This document shows positions 51,190 through 59,623 of a DNA stretch of 64,000 nucleotides, one piece after another. Source of the stretch: Oceanococcus sp. HetDA_MAG_MS8. Its GTDB lineage: Bacteria > Pseudomonadota > Gammaproteobacteria > Nevskiales > Oceanococcaceae. Positions within the stretch are counted from its first letter, which is position 1; each line of letters begins with the position of its first letter. A program made the translations under genes and the position numbers. Location: contig JAHCMK010000007.1 in NCBI GenBank assembly GCA_019192445.1, forward strand, positions 62,001 through 126,000, in the 5' to 3' direction. The notes under the pieces are model-generated. The model saw only the letters and a list, made by a program, of their open reading frames with translations. It was not told the DNA's origin and did no database searches.

Positions 51190-54100
51190 ATGGCGCGCTT
51201 TCCCGAAATCAAGCCCGCAGCGTTTTCTGCTGGGCAGTACGAGCCCGACATCCTGCAGTGGTGGGAGGAGCAGGGCATATTCCAGCGTCAGCTCCAGCTA
51301 CGCGCCGACGCGCCTACCTTCAGCTTTTACGAAGGTCCGCCAACGGCGAATGGTCGTCCCGGTGTGCACCATGTTCTGGCGCGCACCATCAAGGACACCT
51401 TCTGCCGCTACAAGGCTATGTGCGGCTACCGCGTCGAGCGCAAGGCCGGCTGGGATACGCATGGCTTGCCGGTCGAGATCGAGGTGGAAAAAACCCTGGG
51501 TCTGAAGAACCGCGCCGAGATTGAGGCCTACGGCATCGAGGCCTACAACCAGGCCTGCCGCGAGAGCGTGAATAAGTACACCTCGTTGTGGAACGACCTC
51601 ACCCGGCGTACCGGCTATTGGGTGGATCTGGACAACCCCTATGTCACCTACGAGAACAACTACATCGAGTCGGTGTGGTGGTTGCTCAAACGACTAGCCG
51701 ACAAGGACTTGCTGTACCGCGGGCACAAGATTCACTGGTACAGCCCCGGCACCGGCACCGTACTCAGCTCGCATGAGGTCTCCCTGGGCTACAAGGAAGT
51801 GGATGACCCTTCGGTTACCGTGCGCTTCCCGCTGGCGGATGCGGAGGGCGTGTTCTTCCTGGCCTGGACCACCACGCCCTGGACGCTGCCATCCAACCTG
51901 CTGCTGGCCGTGGGCGCCAGCCTGGATTATGTGCGCGTGCAATGTGGTGAGGAGCAGCTGATTCTGGCGGCCGCCCTGGCGCCGCAGGTGCTCAAGGACC
52001 GCGACTACACCGTGCTGGCCGAGCTCAAGGGCAGTGACCTCATCGGTATGCGATACCAGCCGGTCTTCGATCACTTTGCTGATCATCCCGGCGCTTTCCG
52101 GGTGGTCGGGGCGGATTACGTCACCACCGAGGACGGTACGGGCATTGTGCATACCGCACCCGCCTTTGGTGCCGACGATTACGCCACTGCCCAGCGTGAG
52201 CAGGTGGAGATGGTCAACCCCGTGGGCCGGGATGGGCACTTCTTGCCCGAGGTGCCCTTGGTTGGCGGACTGTGGTTCAAAGAAGCCGATTCGGTGATCT
52301 GTCGCGACCTCAAAGAGCGCGGTCTGCTGTTCGCGCGTGAGCAATATCGCCACAACTACCCGCATGACTGGCGCAAGGGCACGCCGCTGATGTCCTACCC
52401 GGTGGAGAGCTGGTTTGTGCGCACCACCGCCTTTAAAGATCGGCTGGTGGAGCTCAATGCCAGCATCAACTGGCAGCCTGAGCATGTAGGCCGGGGGCGC
52501 TTCGGGGAATGGCTGTCCAACAATGTGGACTGGGCCTTGTCGCGGCATCGCTTCTGGGGCACACCGCTACCGATCTGGGTGAATGACCAAAACCCCGAAG
52601 ACTATGTGGTGATTGGCTCGGTGGCCGAGCTCAAGAATAAGGTGCCCGCCGAGCAGTGGCCGGGGGAAGAGCTGGATCTGCACCGGCCTGGCGTTGACAA
52701 CCTGCATTGGCCAGCGGCCGATGGTGGCACTTACCGCCGTGTGCCGGAGATCATCGACGTCTGGTTTGATTCCGGTGCCATGCCCTTCGCCCAATGGCAT
52801 TACCCCTTCGAGAACAAGGCCGAGTTCGAGCGCGCATTCCCGGCCGACTTCATCGCCGAAGGTCTGGACCAAACCCGGGGCTGGTTCTACACCCTGCATG
52901 CCATTGCCACCCTGGTGATGGATTCGGTGGCGTATCGCAACGTGGTGGTCAACGGCCTGCTGCTGGACGCCAAGGGCGAGAAGATGTCCAAGTCCAAGGG
53001 CAACACCGTCGATCCCTTCGAGGCCGTGGATGAGCATGGCGCCGACGGCTTGCGCTGGTACTTGATGGCGGCCTCGCCACCCTGGGAGAACGTCAAGTAC
53101 GACAATGCCGGCGTGCTAGAAACCCGGCGCAAGCTCTTCCTGACCCTGGCCAACGTCTACGGCTTCTTCGCCACCTACGCCAACATCGACGGCCTGGATC
53201 CCAGCCAGGATGCGCCGCCAATCAATGAGCGACCGGAGCTGGACCGCTGGCTGCTGTCCCGGCTGCACAGCACCATCGCGGTGTGTCGCGAAGCCCTGGA
53301 TGCCTACAATCCCACCCGGGCGGCCAGAGCCATCGAAACCCTGGTGGATGATCTGTCTAATTGGTACATCCGCCGCTCGCGGCCCGTGTTCTGGGCGGGT
53401 AAAAAAGACACCGGCGTGGCCGATGGCGACAAGCGCGCCGCCTACGCCACCACCTACGAGGTGCTGCTCAGCGTCTCCCGGCTGATGGCCCCCATCGCGC
53501 CCTTCTTTGCCGACTGGTTGCATCAGGCTTTGCTGCGCTCGCAGGAGCCCGAGTCCTCCGTGCACCTGGCGGACTATCCTCAGGCCGAATCCGATCTGAT
53601 CGATGCGGCTCTGGAAACGCGCATCGATCTGGCGCGTCGCGTCGTCTCCACCGCCCTGCAGCTACGCAATACGCACAAGATCAATGTGCGTCAGCCGCTG
53701 TCTCGCGTGATTGTGGTCACCGAGGCCAGCGTGCGCGAAGCCGATCTGGCTCTGGTGCGCAGCCAGATCTGCGAAGAAGTGAATGTGGATACGCTGGAAA
53801 CGGTGGAGGCCGGAGCGGGCATCGTCACCCGCAGTGCCAAGGCCAACTTCCGCTTGCTGGGCAAGCGGGCTGGCAAGCAAATGAAGGCCGTCGCCGCCGC
53901 GATTGCCGCGCTGGATGACGCCCAACTGCAAAGCTACAGCGAGCAGGGCCGTCTAGAATTGACTCTGAGCGACGGCAGCGAGTTCGCGCTGGAAGAGGGC
54001 GATCTGCTGATTGAGTCTCAAGGCCTGGAGGGTTGGGCCGTGGCGCGCGAAGCCGGCGTGACCGTAGCGCTGGACACGGCCCTGACGCCCGAACTGCTGG

Positions 54101-54363
54101 CCCGTGGCTACGCCCGGGAGCTGATCAACCGCATTCAGAACGAGCGCAAACGGCGTGACCTAGATGTGACCGCGCGCATCAGCGTGCAGTACCGCGCCGC
54201 AGAGGCCCTGGCTGAGGCCATTCAGACGCATGCTGAACTCATCGCCAAGGAGACTCTGGCGCTGAGTCTGACTGCTACCTCTACCGACCTCGGCGAGGCC
54301 GCCATCGCAACCGACATCGGCGGCCACGACCTGCAATTCACCCTGGATATTGCCTCCGCATGA
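51190..54363 (+). CDS. ileS: Isoleucyl-tRNA synthetase, type 2 (IleRS2) with altered HIGH motif
   Basis: A 1057-residue class I synthetase, longer than the bacterial type 1 enzyme (about 940) and lacking its C-terminal zinc-finger Cys set, as in eukaryote-like IleRS2. Opening blocks are FYEGPPTANGRPGVHHVLAR and WDTHGLPVEIEVEK. The editing domain shows WTTTPWTLPSN, then VHTAPAFGADDY, and KMSKSKGN lies at residue 598. Where HIGH (HxGH) is expected the sequence is G58-V-H-H, i.e. first and third places swapped. IleRS2 is known to resist mupirocin. It charges tRNA-Ile in the cytoplasm. gltX overlaps its stop by 4 bp. Confidence 0.95.
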   Translation: MARFPEIKPAAFSAGQYEPDILQWWEEQGIFQRQLQLRADAPTFSFYEGPPTANGRPGVHHVLARTIKDTFCRYKAMCGYRVERKAGWDTHGLPVEIEVEKTLGLKNRAEIEAYGIEAYNQACRESVNKYTSLWNDLTRRTGYWVDLDNPYVTYENNYIESVWWLLKRLADKDLLYRGHKIHWYSPGTGTVLSSHEVSLGYKEVDDPSVTVRFPLADAEGVFFLAWTTTPWTLPSNLLLAVGASLDYVRVQCGEEQLILAAALAPQVLKDRDYTVLAELKGSDLIGMRYQPVFDHFADHPGAFRVVGADYVTTEDGTGIVHTAPAFGADDYATAQREQVEMVNPVGRDGHFLPEVPLVGGLWFKEADSVICRDLKERGLLFAREQYRHNYPHDWRKGTPLMSYPVESWFVRTTAFKDRLVELNASINWQPEHVGRGRFGEWLSNNVDWALSRHRFWGTPLPIWVNDQNPEDYVVIGSVAELKNKVPAEQWPGEELDLHRPGVDNLHWPAADGGTYRRVPEIIDVWFDSGAMPFAQWHYPFENKAEFERAFPADFIAEGLDQTRGWFYTLHAIATLVMDSVAYRNVVVNGLLLDAKGEKMSKSKGNTVDPFEAVDEHGADGLRWYLMAASPPWENVKYDNAGVLETRRKLFLTLANVYGFFATYANIDGLDPSQDAPPINERPELDRWLLSRLHSTIAVCREALDAYNPTRAARAIETLVDDLSNWYIRRSRPVFWAGKKDTGVADGDKRAAYATTYEVLLSVSRLMAPIAPFFADWLHQALLRSQEPESSVHLADYPQAESDLIDAALETRIDLARRVVSTALQLRNTHKINVRQPLSRVIVVTEASVREADLALVRSQICEEVNVDTLETVEAGAGIVTRSAKANFRLLGKRAGKQMKAVAAAIAALDDAQLQSYSEQGRLELTLSDGSEFALEEGDLLIESQGLEGWAVAREAGVTVALDTALTPELLARGYARELINRIQNERKRRDLDVTARISVQYRAAEALAEAIQTHAELIAKETLALSLTATSTDLGEAAIATDIGGHDLQFTLDIASA

Positions 54364-55769
54364 GTATCGTTACCCGCTTCCCACCCAGTCCTACGGGTTA
54401 TCTGCATCTCGGCGGTGCACGCACCGCCCTGTACAACTGGCTGTACGCACGCCAGCACGGGGGCAAGTTCATCCTGCGTATCGAAGATACCGACCGTGAG
54501 CGCAGCACCCCCGAGGCCGTGCAGGCCATCCTGGATGGTATGGCCTGGTTGGGTCTGGACTATGACGAAGGGCCGTATTACCAGACCCAGCGCTTTGATC
54601 GCTACAAAGCGGTGGTTCAACAATTACTGGAGGCCGGCCAGGCCTACGTTTGCGATTGCCCGCCGGAGCGCCTAGAACAGGTGCGCGCCGAGCAGATGGA
54701 AAAAGGCGGCAAGCCCCGCTACGACGGCCACTGCCGCCACCGTGATCTGGAGCCAGGGCCGGGGCGAGTAGTGCGCTTCAAGACGCCCCTGGAAGGCGTC
54801 ATCGGCTGGGAGGATTTGGTCAAAGGCCCCTTGAGCGTGGCCAACAGCGAACTCGATGATCTGATTATTGCCCGCAGTGACGGCACCCCCACCTACAACC
54901 TCTGCGTGGTGGTGGATGATCTGGATATGGGCATGACCCACATCCTGCGCGGCGATGACCATGTGAACAACACGCCCCGGCAGTTGCATATCCTGCATGC
55001 CCTGGGTGGGGAAGAGCCACGCTACGGCCATATCCCCATGATTTTGGGGCCCGATGGCAAGCGCTTGTCCAAGCGGCATGGGGCTGTATCCGTGATGCAA
55101 TATCGGGACGCTGGCTATCTGCCGCAGGCCATGCGTAACTACCTGGCCCGGCTGGGCTGGTCGCATGGTGATGAAGAAATCTTCTCCGACGCGGCGCTGA
55201 TTGAGGCCTTCAGTCTGGGAAATGTGCAGCGGTCTCCAGCGCGCTTCGATATGGACAAATTGGGCTGGGTGAATCAGCACTGGCTGCAGAACACCTCCCA
55301 AGAAGAGATGGATGCGGCGCTGAGCGATCTGGCCCAGCGCGAGCAGTTGCGCTGGCAGTCCGGGCCACTGGCCACAGCAGCCGTGGAGTTGCTGGGGTCG
55401 CGCTGCAAGACCTTGCGCGAATTGCTGCAACAGGCCCAGTTCCTGTTCGAGGCTCCCACCAGCTATAACGACAAGGACTGGCAGAAGCAGGTTCGCCCTG
55501 AGGTGACGCCGCGAGTGCTTGGCGCCTTCATGCAGAACCTGCGCAGTCTGGAGCAGTGGACCAGCGAGAGTCTGCAGGGTGCAGCCAAAGACACCGTGGC
55601 GCAGTGCGAAGTGGGCTTTGCCAAGTTGGGCATGCCGGCGCGCCTGGCGTTGGCTGGTCAGGCGCAAGCGCCAGCCCTGGATGGCATTTTGCTGGCTCTG
55701 GGGCTGGAGGAGTCCTGTCGTCGGCTTCAGACCCTAGTGGACCGCATTGGTGGCGAGAGTCCGGTCTGA
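54360..55769 (+). CDS. gltX: Glutamyl-tRNA synthetase
   Basis: A 469-residue GluRS: RFPPSPTGYLHLGGARTALY (HLGG as the HIGH motif), RIEDTDRERS, and KRLSKRHGAV as KMSKS. A zinc site of the C-x-C-x(n)-Y-x3-C type appears as CDCPPERLEQ to YDGHCRH. It starts within the ileS stop (ATGA) and is likely translated with it. The C-terminal anticodon domain is of normal length. Confidence 0.97.
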   Translation: MSIVTRFPPSPTGYLHLGGARTALYNWLYARQHGGKFILRIEDTDRERSTPEAVQAILDGMAWLGLDYDEGPYYQTQRFDRYKAVVQQLLEAGQAYVCDCPPERLEQVRAEQMEKGGKPRYDGHCRHRDLEPGPGRVVRFKTPLEGVIGWEDLVKGPLSVANSELDDLIIARSDGTPTYNLCVVVDDLDMGMTHILRGDDHVNNTPRQLHILHALGGEEPRYGHIPMILGPDGKRLSKRHGAVSVMQYRDAGYLPQAMRNYLARLGWSHGDEEIFSDAALIEAFSLGNVQRSPARFDMDKLGWVNQHWLQNTSQEEMDAALSDLAQREQLRWQSGPLATAAVELLGSRCKTLRELLQQAQFLFEAPTSYNDKDWQKQVRPEVTPRVLGAFMQNLRSLEQWTSESLQGAAKDTVAQCEVGFAKLGMPARLALAGQAQAPALDGILLALGLEESCRRLQTLVDRIGGESPV

Positions 55770-55895
55770 GCCAGCCGTGGAGCGGCTTAGCAATGATTCG
55801 GGGTCAAAACACGGGTCGGGCAAGCAGCTAATTTTGAGGCCCAACAGCTCCGAATGGAGCATGCGGGGACACTCATGGTGATAGAGGAATACGGG

Positions 55896-56795
55896 ATGAA
55901 AACGGGGCAGGAAGAGATCACTCGCAGCGCAAACCGCGGGCACCGGTCGAGCCGGATGCTGGGCCGGATTCTGGTCTTGGCTGCCATCGTTGCGGTTGCA
56001 CCGGCCTGGGCGGCGCAGCAGGATCTGCGCGCCGCAGCGCTAGAGCTGCGCGGCCAATGGTGTCAAGGACATTTGCTGCGCGGACGGACCCAGGCGGGGG
56101 CCCAGGTGCAGCTCAACGGCAAAGCTCTGCGGCTGAGCCCGCAGGGAGAATTCGTGTTCGGGTTTTCCCGCGACGAGGACAGCCCGCAGAGTCTGGAAGT
56201 CCGCCTGCCCGATGGCGGGGTGTGGACGCGCGCTGGGACGCCTTGCAAGCGCGACTACGACATTCAGCGCATTGATGGCTTGCCACCCTCCAAAGTCACT
56301 CCCGACGCCAAGGCGTTGGAGCGGATTCGAGCCGAAGCCGCCGAAACTCGGGCCGCGCGCGATACCGACACCGCCATGACCGCCGTATTCAGTGACTTTA
56401 TCTGGCCATCCACCGGCATTATTTCCGGCGTCTACGGTTCGCAGCGCATTCTCAACGGCCAGCCGCGCCGTCCGCATTTCGGGGTGGATGTGGCCGCGCC
56501 CACCGGCACCGAAGTTGTGGCCCCCGCCGCTGGGGTGGTGCGAATGGCCCATCCGGATATGTATTTCTCCGGGGGGACCTTGATCATCGATCACGGTCAC
56601 GGCGTTACCTCGTCCTTTCTGCACCTGTCCAAGATTCATGTCGAGGTGGGGGAATCGGTGGAGCAGGGCCAGCGCATTGCCGACATCGGCGCAACCGGTC
56701 GGGTGACCGGCCCGCACCTGGACTGGAGGATGAACTGGCACAGCGTGCGCGTGGATCCACAGCCTCTGGTGGGGCCGATGCCGGACGCACCCTGA
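55896..56795 (+). CDS. M23-family metallopeptidase (LytM domain)
   Basis: A 299-residue exported protein with a signal peptide ending near APAWA. An N-terminal beta domain (about 45-150, with a Cys pair) precedes an M23 peptidase domain. Zinc motif 1 is HFGVDVAAPTG (H-x3-D), then DHGHGVTSSFLHLSK, and the last motif is GPHLDWRMNW, where most LytM enzymes have HLHW. The second His (a zinc ligand in LytM) is thus Asp here, a variant I recall from other periplasmic M23 proteins. It should act on peptidoglycan cross-links. The ATG at 55896 has GAGGAA 8 bases upstream; earlier in-frame starts lack one. Confidence 0.87.
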   Translation: MKTGQEEITRSANRGHRSSRMLGRILVLAAIVAVAPAWAAQQDLRAAALELRGQWCQGHLLRGRTQAGAQVQLNGKALRLSPQGEFVFGFSRDEDSPQSLEVRLPDGGVWTRAGTPCKRDYDIQRIDGLPPSKVTPDAKALERIRAEAAETRAARDTDTAMTAVFSDFIWPSTGIISGVYGSQRILNGQPRRPHFGVDVAAPTGTEVVAPAAGVVRMAHPDMYFSGGTLIIDHGHGVTSSFLHLSKIHVEVGESVEQGQRIADIGATGRVTGPHLDWRMNWHSVRVDPQPLVGPMPDAP

Positions 56796-56820
56796 CATGA
56801 TGCCGGGGTTGGTCAGCGAC

Positions 56821-57162
56821 TTAGCCGGGCGGCCATTGCAGGTCGCGCCCACCGATCAGGTGCAGGTGCAAATGGAATACCGTTTGCCCGGCACCTTCAC
56901 CGTTGTTGATGACCACCCTAAACGCATCGGCGTAGCCCAGCTCGGCGGCGATCTTGGGGGCGATTTTGAGCAAGTGTCCCAGTACCGGCGTGTCGTCGTC
57001 GCTGGCTTCGGCCAACATCGGGATGGGTTTGCGGGGCACCAGCAACACATGCATCGGAGCTTGGGGGTTGATATCGCGGAAGGCCACGCAGTGATCGTCG
57101 CGATAAACGATATCTGCCGGGATCTCAGCTGCAATAATTTTTTCGAACAAGGTTTGGCTCAT
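56821..57162 (-). CDS. HIT family (histidine triad) nucleotide-binding protein
   Basis: A 113-residue HIT protein of the HinT type. It has SQTLFEKIIAAEIPADIVYR, FRDINPQAPMHVLLVPRK, and the triad FHLHLHLIGG. HinT enzymes hydrolyse nucleoside phosphoramidates such as lysyl-AMP. The ATG at 57162 has AGGAG 7 bases upstream, so a 6-residue-longer start is rejected. It converges with the M23 gene and diverges from the GT39 gene, a monocistronic position. Confidence 0.94.
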   Translation of the reverse strand: MSQTLFEKIIAAEIPADIVYRDDHCVAFRDINPQAPMHVLLVPRKPIPMLAEASDDDTPVLGHLLKIAPKIAAELGYADAFRVVINNGEGAGQTVFHLHLHLIGGRDLQWPPG

Positions 57163-57221
57163 CAATGCACTCCTGATCAATCAGCGAGGAGCATAACGCG
57201 AGGCGCGGGAGAAGATTTGTT

Positions 57222-58895
57222 ATGAGTCGCTTGCGCGATCTGCTGTATTGGTTTGACCAGGATGATCGGCATAAAGCCTGGCGCTTGGCAGCCTTGGCTT
57301 TGCTAGTGCTGGGCTCGGGTTTGGGTTTGCGCGACCCCTGGCCACCGGGTGAGCCTGAGCTGGCGCTGATGATGCGTGATATGGCGTTGAGCGGGGAGTG
57401 GCTGATCCCGTTTCGCGCAGGACTACCCTTTAGCGAACATCCGCCTCTGGTGATATGGCTGGGCGCCTCTATTTATTCCCTCAGCGGCAGCTTGCGCCTG
57501 GCGGTGTTGCTGCCTAGCTTGCTTGCGGCCTTCGGCATGCTGTGGCTGGTCTACGACTTAGGCCGGCGTATATGGGGCCTGCGCGTCGGGCGTTTGGCTG
57601 CGATCACACTACTGTGTACCTTCCAGTTCACCTTGCAGGCTCACCGCGGGCAAGTGGATATGGTTTATGCCTTCTTCATTTGCTTAGGCCTGTACACCTT
57701 GCTGCGTTATTTACTGCTGGAAAATAGCCCGCGCTGGCTGGTCAGTAGTGGTGCAGCGATGGGTTTTGCCACGCTCAGTAATGGTGCCGGCTACGTGGTC
57801 CTGGCGCTGTTGGTGCCTTGGTGGTGGATGCGTCGCCGGGATTGGGAAGAGCTGCCAGCACGACCGGGTACAGCTTTGCTGTGGCCCTTGCTTGGCGGTT
57901 TTGCGGGTGTGCTCCTAGCCTGGGTATTGCCAGCCCTGGCCTTTGTCAGTGGTGCTGATGATCCAGCTTTGGATCGCTTTCGTGCGGCATTGCCCATGAG
58001 CCTGTTAGGGGGGTGGGATTTATTCCTGAGTGAGCCTCCAAGACCCCTGTGGTACTTGCCCCTACAAACCTTAATGCTCTGGCTGCCGCTCAGCCTGCTG
58101 TTGCCCTGGTTAATGCCCATTTGGCGTCAGCGCTTGCGAGTGGAGGACCCGCGCACCGGCCTATTGCTGGGCTATGTCTTCGCCCTGCTGCTGTTTTATA
58201 TGTTTCTACCCGGCAGGCATGGGGTGCAGGTTCTACCGGCTTTGCCGGCCATGGCACTGTTAGTCGGAGCCAATATTGGTGGGACTTGGTGGCGCCCCAG
58301 TGTGCAATGGCTGAGTCGCGGCACCCTGATAGTTGTGGGGGTGATCCTGACTGGCTTTGCCACTCAGGCGGTGCTGAACCCAGACTGGTTTGGTGTGCGT
58401 TTGCCACCAGATACCCCTCTAGGCTTGGTGGTTTTTGTCGGTGGGCTTGGTGTCTTAGCTTTGGTGCTGGCGGTGGTTTTCAACCTACGCAGTCGGCACC
58501 AAGCTTTGGCTCTGCCGGTTTTTATTGGTTTGTCGTGGATGCTGGTGGGCTGGGGTTTGTACCCCTGGTTGAACGATGTACGCACGCCCAATTCCCTGAT
58601 GTTGGTCGCGGATACTCAGCTCGAGGATTGGGCAGGCAACAAGCCCGCTCGTTGGGGCATGCTGGACTGGCGGGCCCAATTTGTACTGGCCAGTCGATAT
58701 CCCATACAACCCTTAACGGCCGACGCCGTGCACCAGTTTTGCGTGGCGGCTGGTGCGGAGCAACGGGCGATCCTCGGGCCCGTGGAGCTTCTACGGATGC
58801 AGCCAGGGCTACGGCCTTTGCAGGAGCTGGGCATTCGACATCGCGCGCATTGGGCTATGGCCAATTGCCCGGCGGCTGAAGGCCCTTCAGTCTGA
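57222..58895 (+). CDS. GT39-family (ArnT-like) membrane glycosyltransferase
   Basis: A 557-residue inner-membrane protein with about 11-12 hydrophobic segments. The first periplasmic loop has the GT39/PMT_2 pattern: LRDPWPPGEPELALMMRDMA, then FSEHPPLVIWLGASIY, where the acidic residues of (G/D)E-ELA bind the lipid-linked sugar donor. QAHRGQVDMVYAFF follows as in ArnT. The C-terminal 100 residues are a small periplasmic domain. The family moves a sugar from undecaprenyl phosphate to lipid A or proteins; the substrate is unknown, and no arn operon is adjacent. The gene stands alone. Confidence 0.85.
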   Translation: MSRLRDLLYWFDQDDRHKAWRLAALALLVLGSGLGLRDPWPPGEPELALMMRDMALSGEWLIPFRAGLPFSEHPPLVIWLGASIYSLSGSLRLAVLLPSLLAAFGMLWLVYDLGRRIWGLRVGRLAAITLLCTFQFTLQAHRGQVDMVYAFFICLGLYTLLRYLLLENSPRWLVSSGAAMGFATLSNGAGYVVLALLVPWWWMRRRDWEELPARPGTALLWPLLGGFAGVLLAWVLPALAFVSGADDPALDRFRAALPMSLLGGWDLFLSEPPRPLWYLPLQTLMLWLPLSLLLPWLMPIWRQRLRVEDPRTGLLLGYVFALLLFYMFLPGRHGVQVLPALPAMALLVGANIGGTWWRPSVQWLSRGTLIVVGVILTGFATQAVLNPDWFGVRLPPDTPLGLVVFVGGLGVLALVLAVVFNLRSRHQALALPVFIGLSWMLVGWGLYPWLNDVRTPNSLMLVADTQLEDWAGNKPARWGMLDWRAQFVLASRYPIQPLTADAVHQFCVAAGAEQRAILGPVELLRMQPGLRPLQELGIRHRAHWAMANCPAAEGPSV

Positions 58896-59130
58896 ATTGC
58901 GGTGCCGGTAATGCCGGTGTGCAGCAGTACGGACCAGAAGTAGCCGCTACCGAAGGTATTTCTTCGCGAAGAGTTCCTCGTCAGGCTGAAAAAAAGAGTT
59001 TCTTGCGTTTTAGCGGGAGGATGGATTTGGGCTGCCGACCGCAGCGCGGGAGCGTCTGCCGGCAGAGCTAAGCGCCTGTGTCCTCCGCGCCGCTGCGCGG
59101 TTCCCTCCGGGTCGCGCCGTTATGGGGGGC

Positions 59131-59185
59131 GTCTCGACGCAACGTCCTGTTGCGGCGAGACTCAATCCGGCGTCCTGCCGGATTG
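59131..59185 (+). repeat. Double-hairpin repeat, copy 2
   Basis: Hairpin 1 (59131-59161): GTCTCG, A, CGCAAC, loop GTCCT, GTTGCG, G, CGAGAC. Hairpin 2 (59163-59185): stem CAATCCGGC/GCCGGATTG with loop GTCCT. Same layout as 18258-18312. Confidence 0.65.
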
Positions 59186-59372
59186 TCCCCCGGCACTCTG
59201 CGCCCCTGCGGCGCTCCCCCTCAATCAGGCGCTTAACTGTGCCGCCAGCCGCTTTCGAGCCTTGCCACGCACTGAGGGGGTGGCAGTCGATGTGGGGTTC
59301 GGGGCCGGGGCGCGTTGAGCCGTTGGGGCCGCATTCAGGAGGAGCGCCGCAGGCACCTGGAGCGACTGTGGT

Positions 59373-59427
59373 CAATCGGCCATGGACGGCCGATTGAGGC
59401 TTGCCGCGACAGGACGTCGCGTCAAGC
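59373..59427 (-). repeat. Double-hairpin repeat, copy 3 (inverted)
   Basis: Read leftward: GCTTG, A, CGCGAC, loop GTCCT, GTCGCG, G, CAAGC, then hairpin 2 with stem CAATCGGCC/GGCCGATTG and loop GTCCAT. Against copy 2 the outer stem differs fully and one inner pair changes from A-T to G-C, while loops and the A-G mismatch are kept. Confidence 0.65.
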
Positions 59428-59538
59428 TGGCCACACAAAGCGTAGGGTGCCGGAGGGAACCGCGCAGCGGCGCGGGGGACAGCGGCCCCAACGGACCGAC
59501 CCGCATCGGCGGGCGCCACGGTTAACCAGACTCATTAG

Positions 59539-59573
59539 CAAAAAAAAACCGCAGGACCAGGCATCCTGCGGTT
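59539..59573 (-). terminator. Terminator of the DUF1329 gene
   Basis: AACCGCAGGA and TCCTGCGGTT form a 10-bp stem; an A-run on the left gives the T-run for leftward transcription. Confidence 0.88.
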
Positions 59574-59623
59574 GTGCGGTTTGGACCCGTGCCTCAGTCA
59601 AGCATGGGCCGACGTGATTGCTT

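Larger units (their letters stand above)
59076..59482. repeat. Large inverted repeat (~150-bp arms) of double-hairpin units
   Basis: The left arm starts at 59076 and shares an exact 26-base block (59085-59110) with the complement of 59450-59475. Inside, the double hairpin at 59131-59185 is matched by an inverted copy at 59373-59427, and CTGCGGCGCTCC (59205-59216) by its complement near 59340. The centre (59223-59334) is unpaired. It could be two inverted copies of one intergenic repeat, or one symmetric element. Confidence 0.6.
58896..59623. other. 728-bp gene-free stretch with structured repeats
   Basis: No believable gene. The first 150 bp show nothing in particular. From about 59076 to 59482 lies a large imperfect inverted repeat with nested hairpins, and at 59539-59573 a terminator for the next leftward gene. 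Open frames across it on both strands have no ribosome site and read as Pro/Arg/Gly-rich noise from the GC-rich palindromes. Confidence 0.55.

Noticed and set aside
59131-59427. CRISPR array
   Set aside because: The hairpin units vary in stem sequence, are only three in the window and have no regular spacers; no cas genes are present.
59010-59519. 169-codon leftward frame and a 91-codon rightward frame in the repeat region
   Set aside because: They run through palindromic GC-rich repeats and give Pro/Arg/Gly-rich products without a ribosome site.
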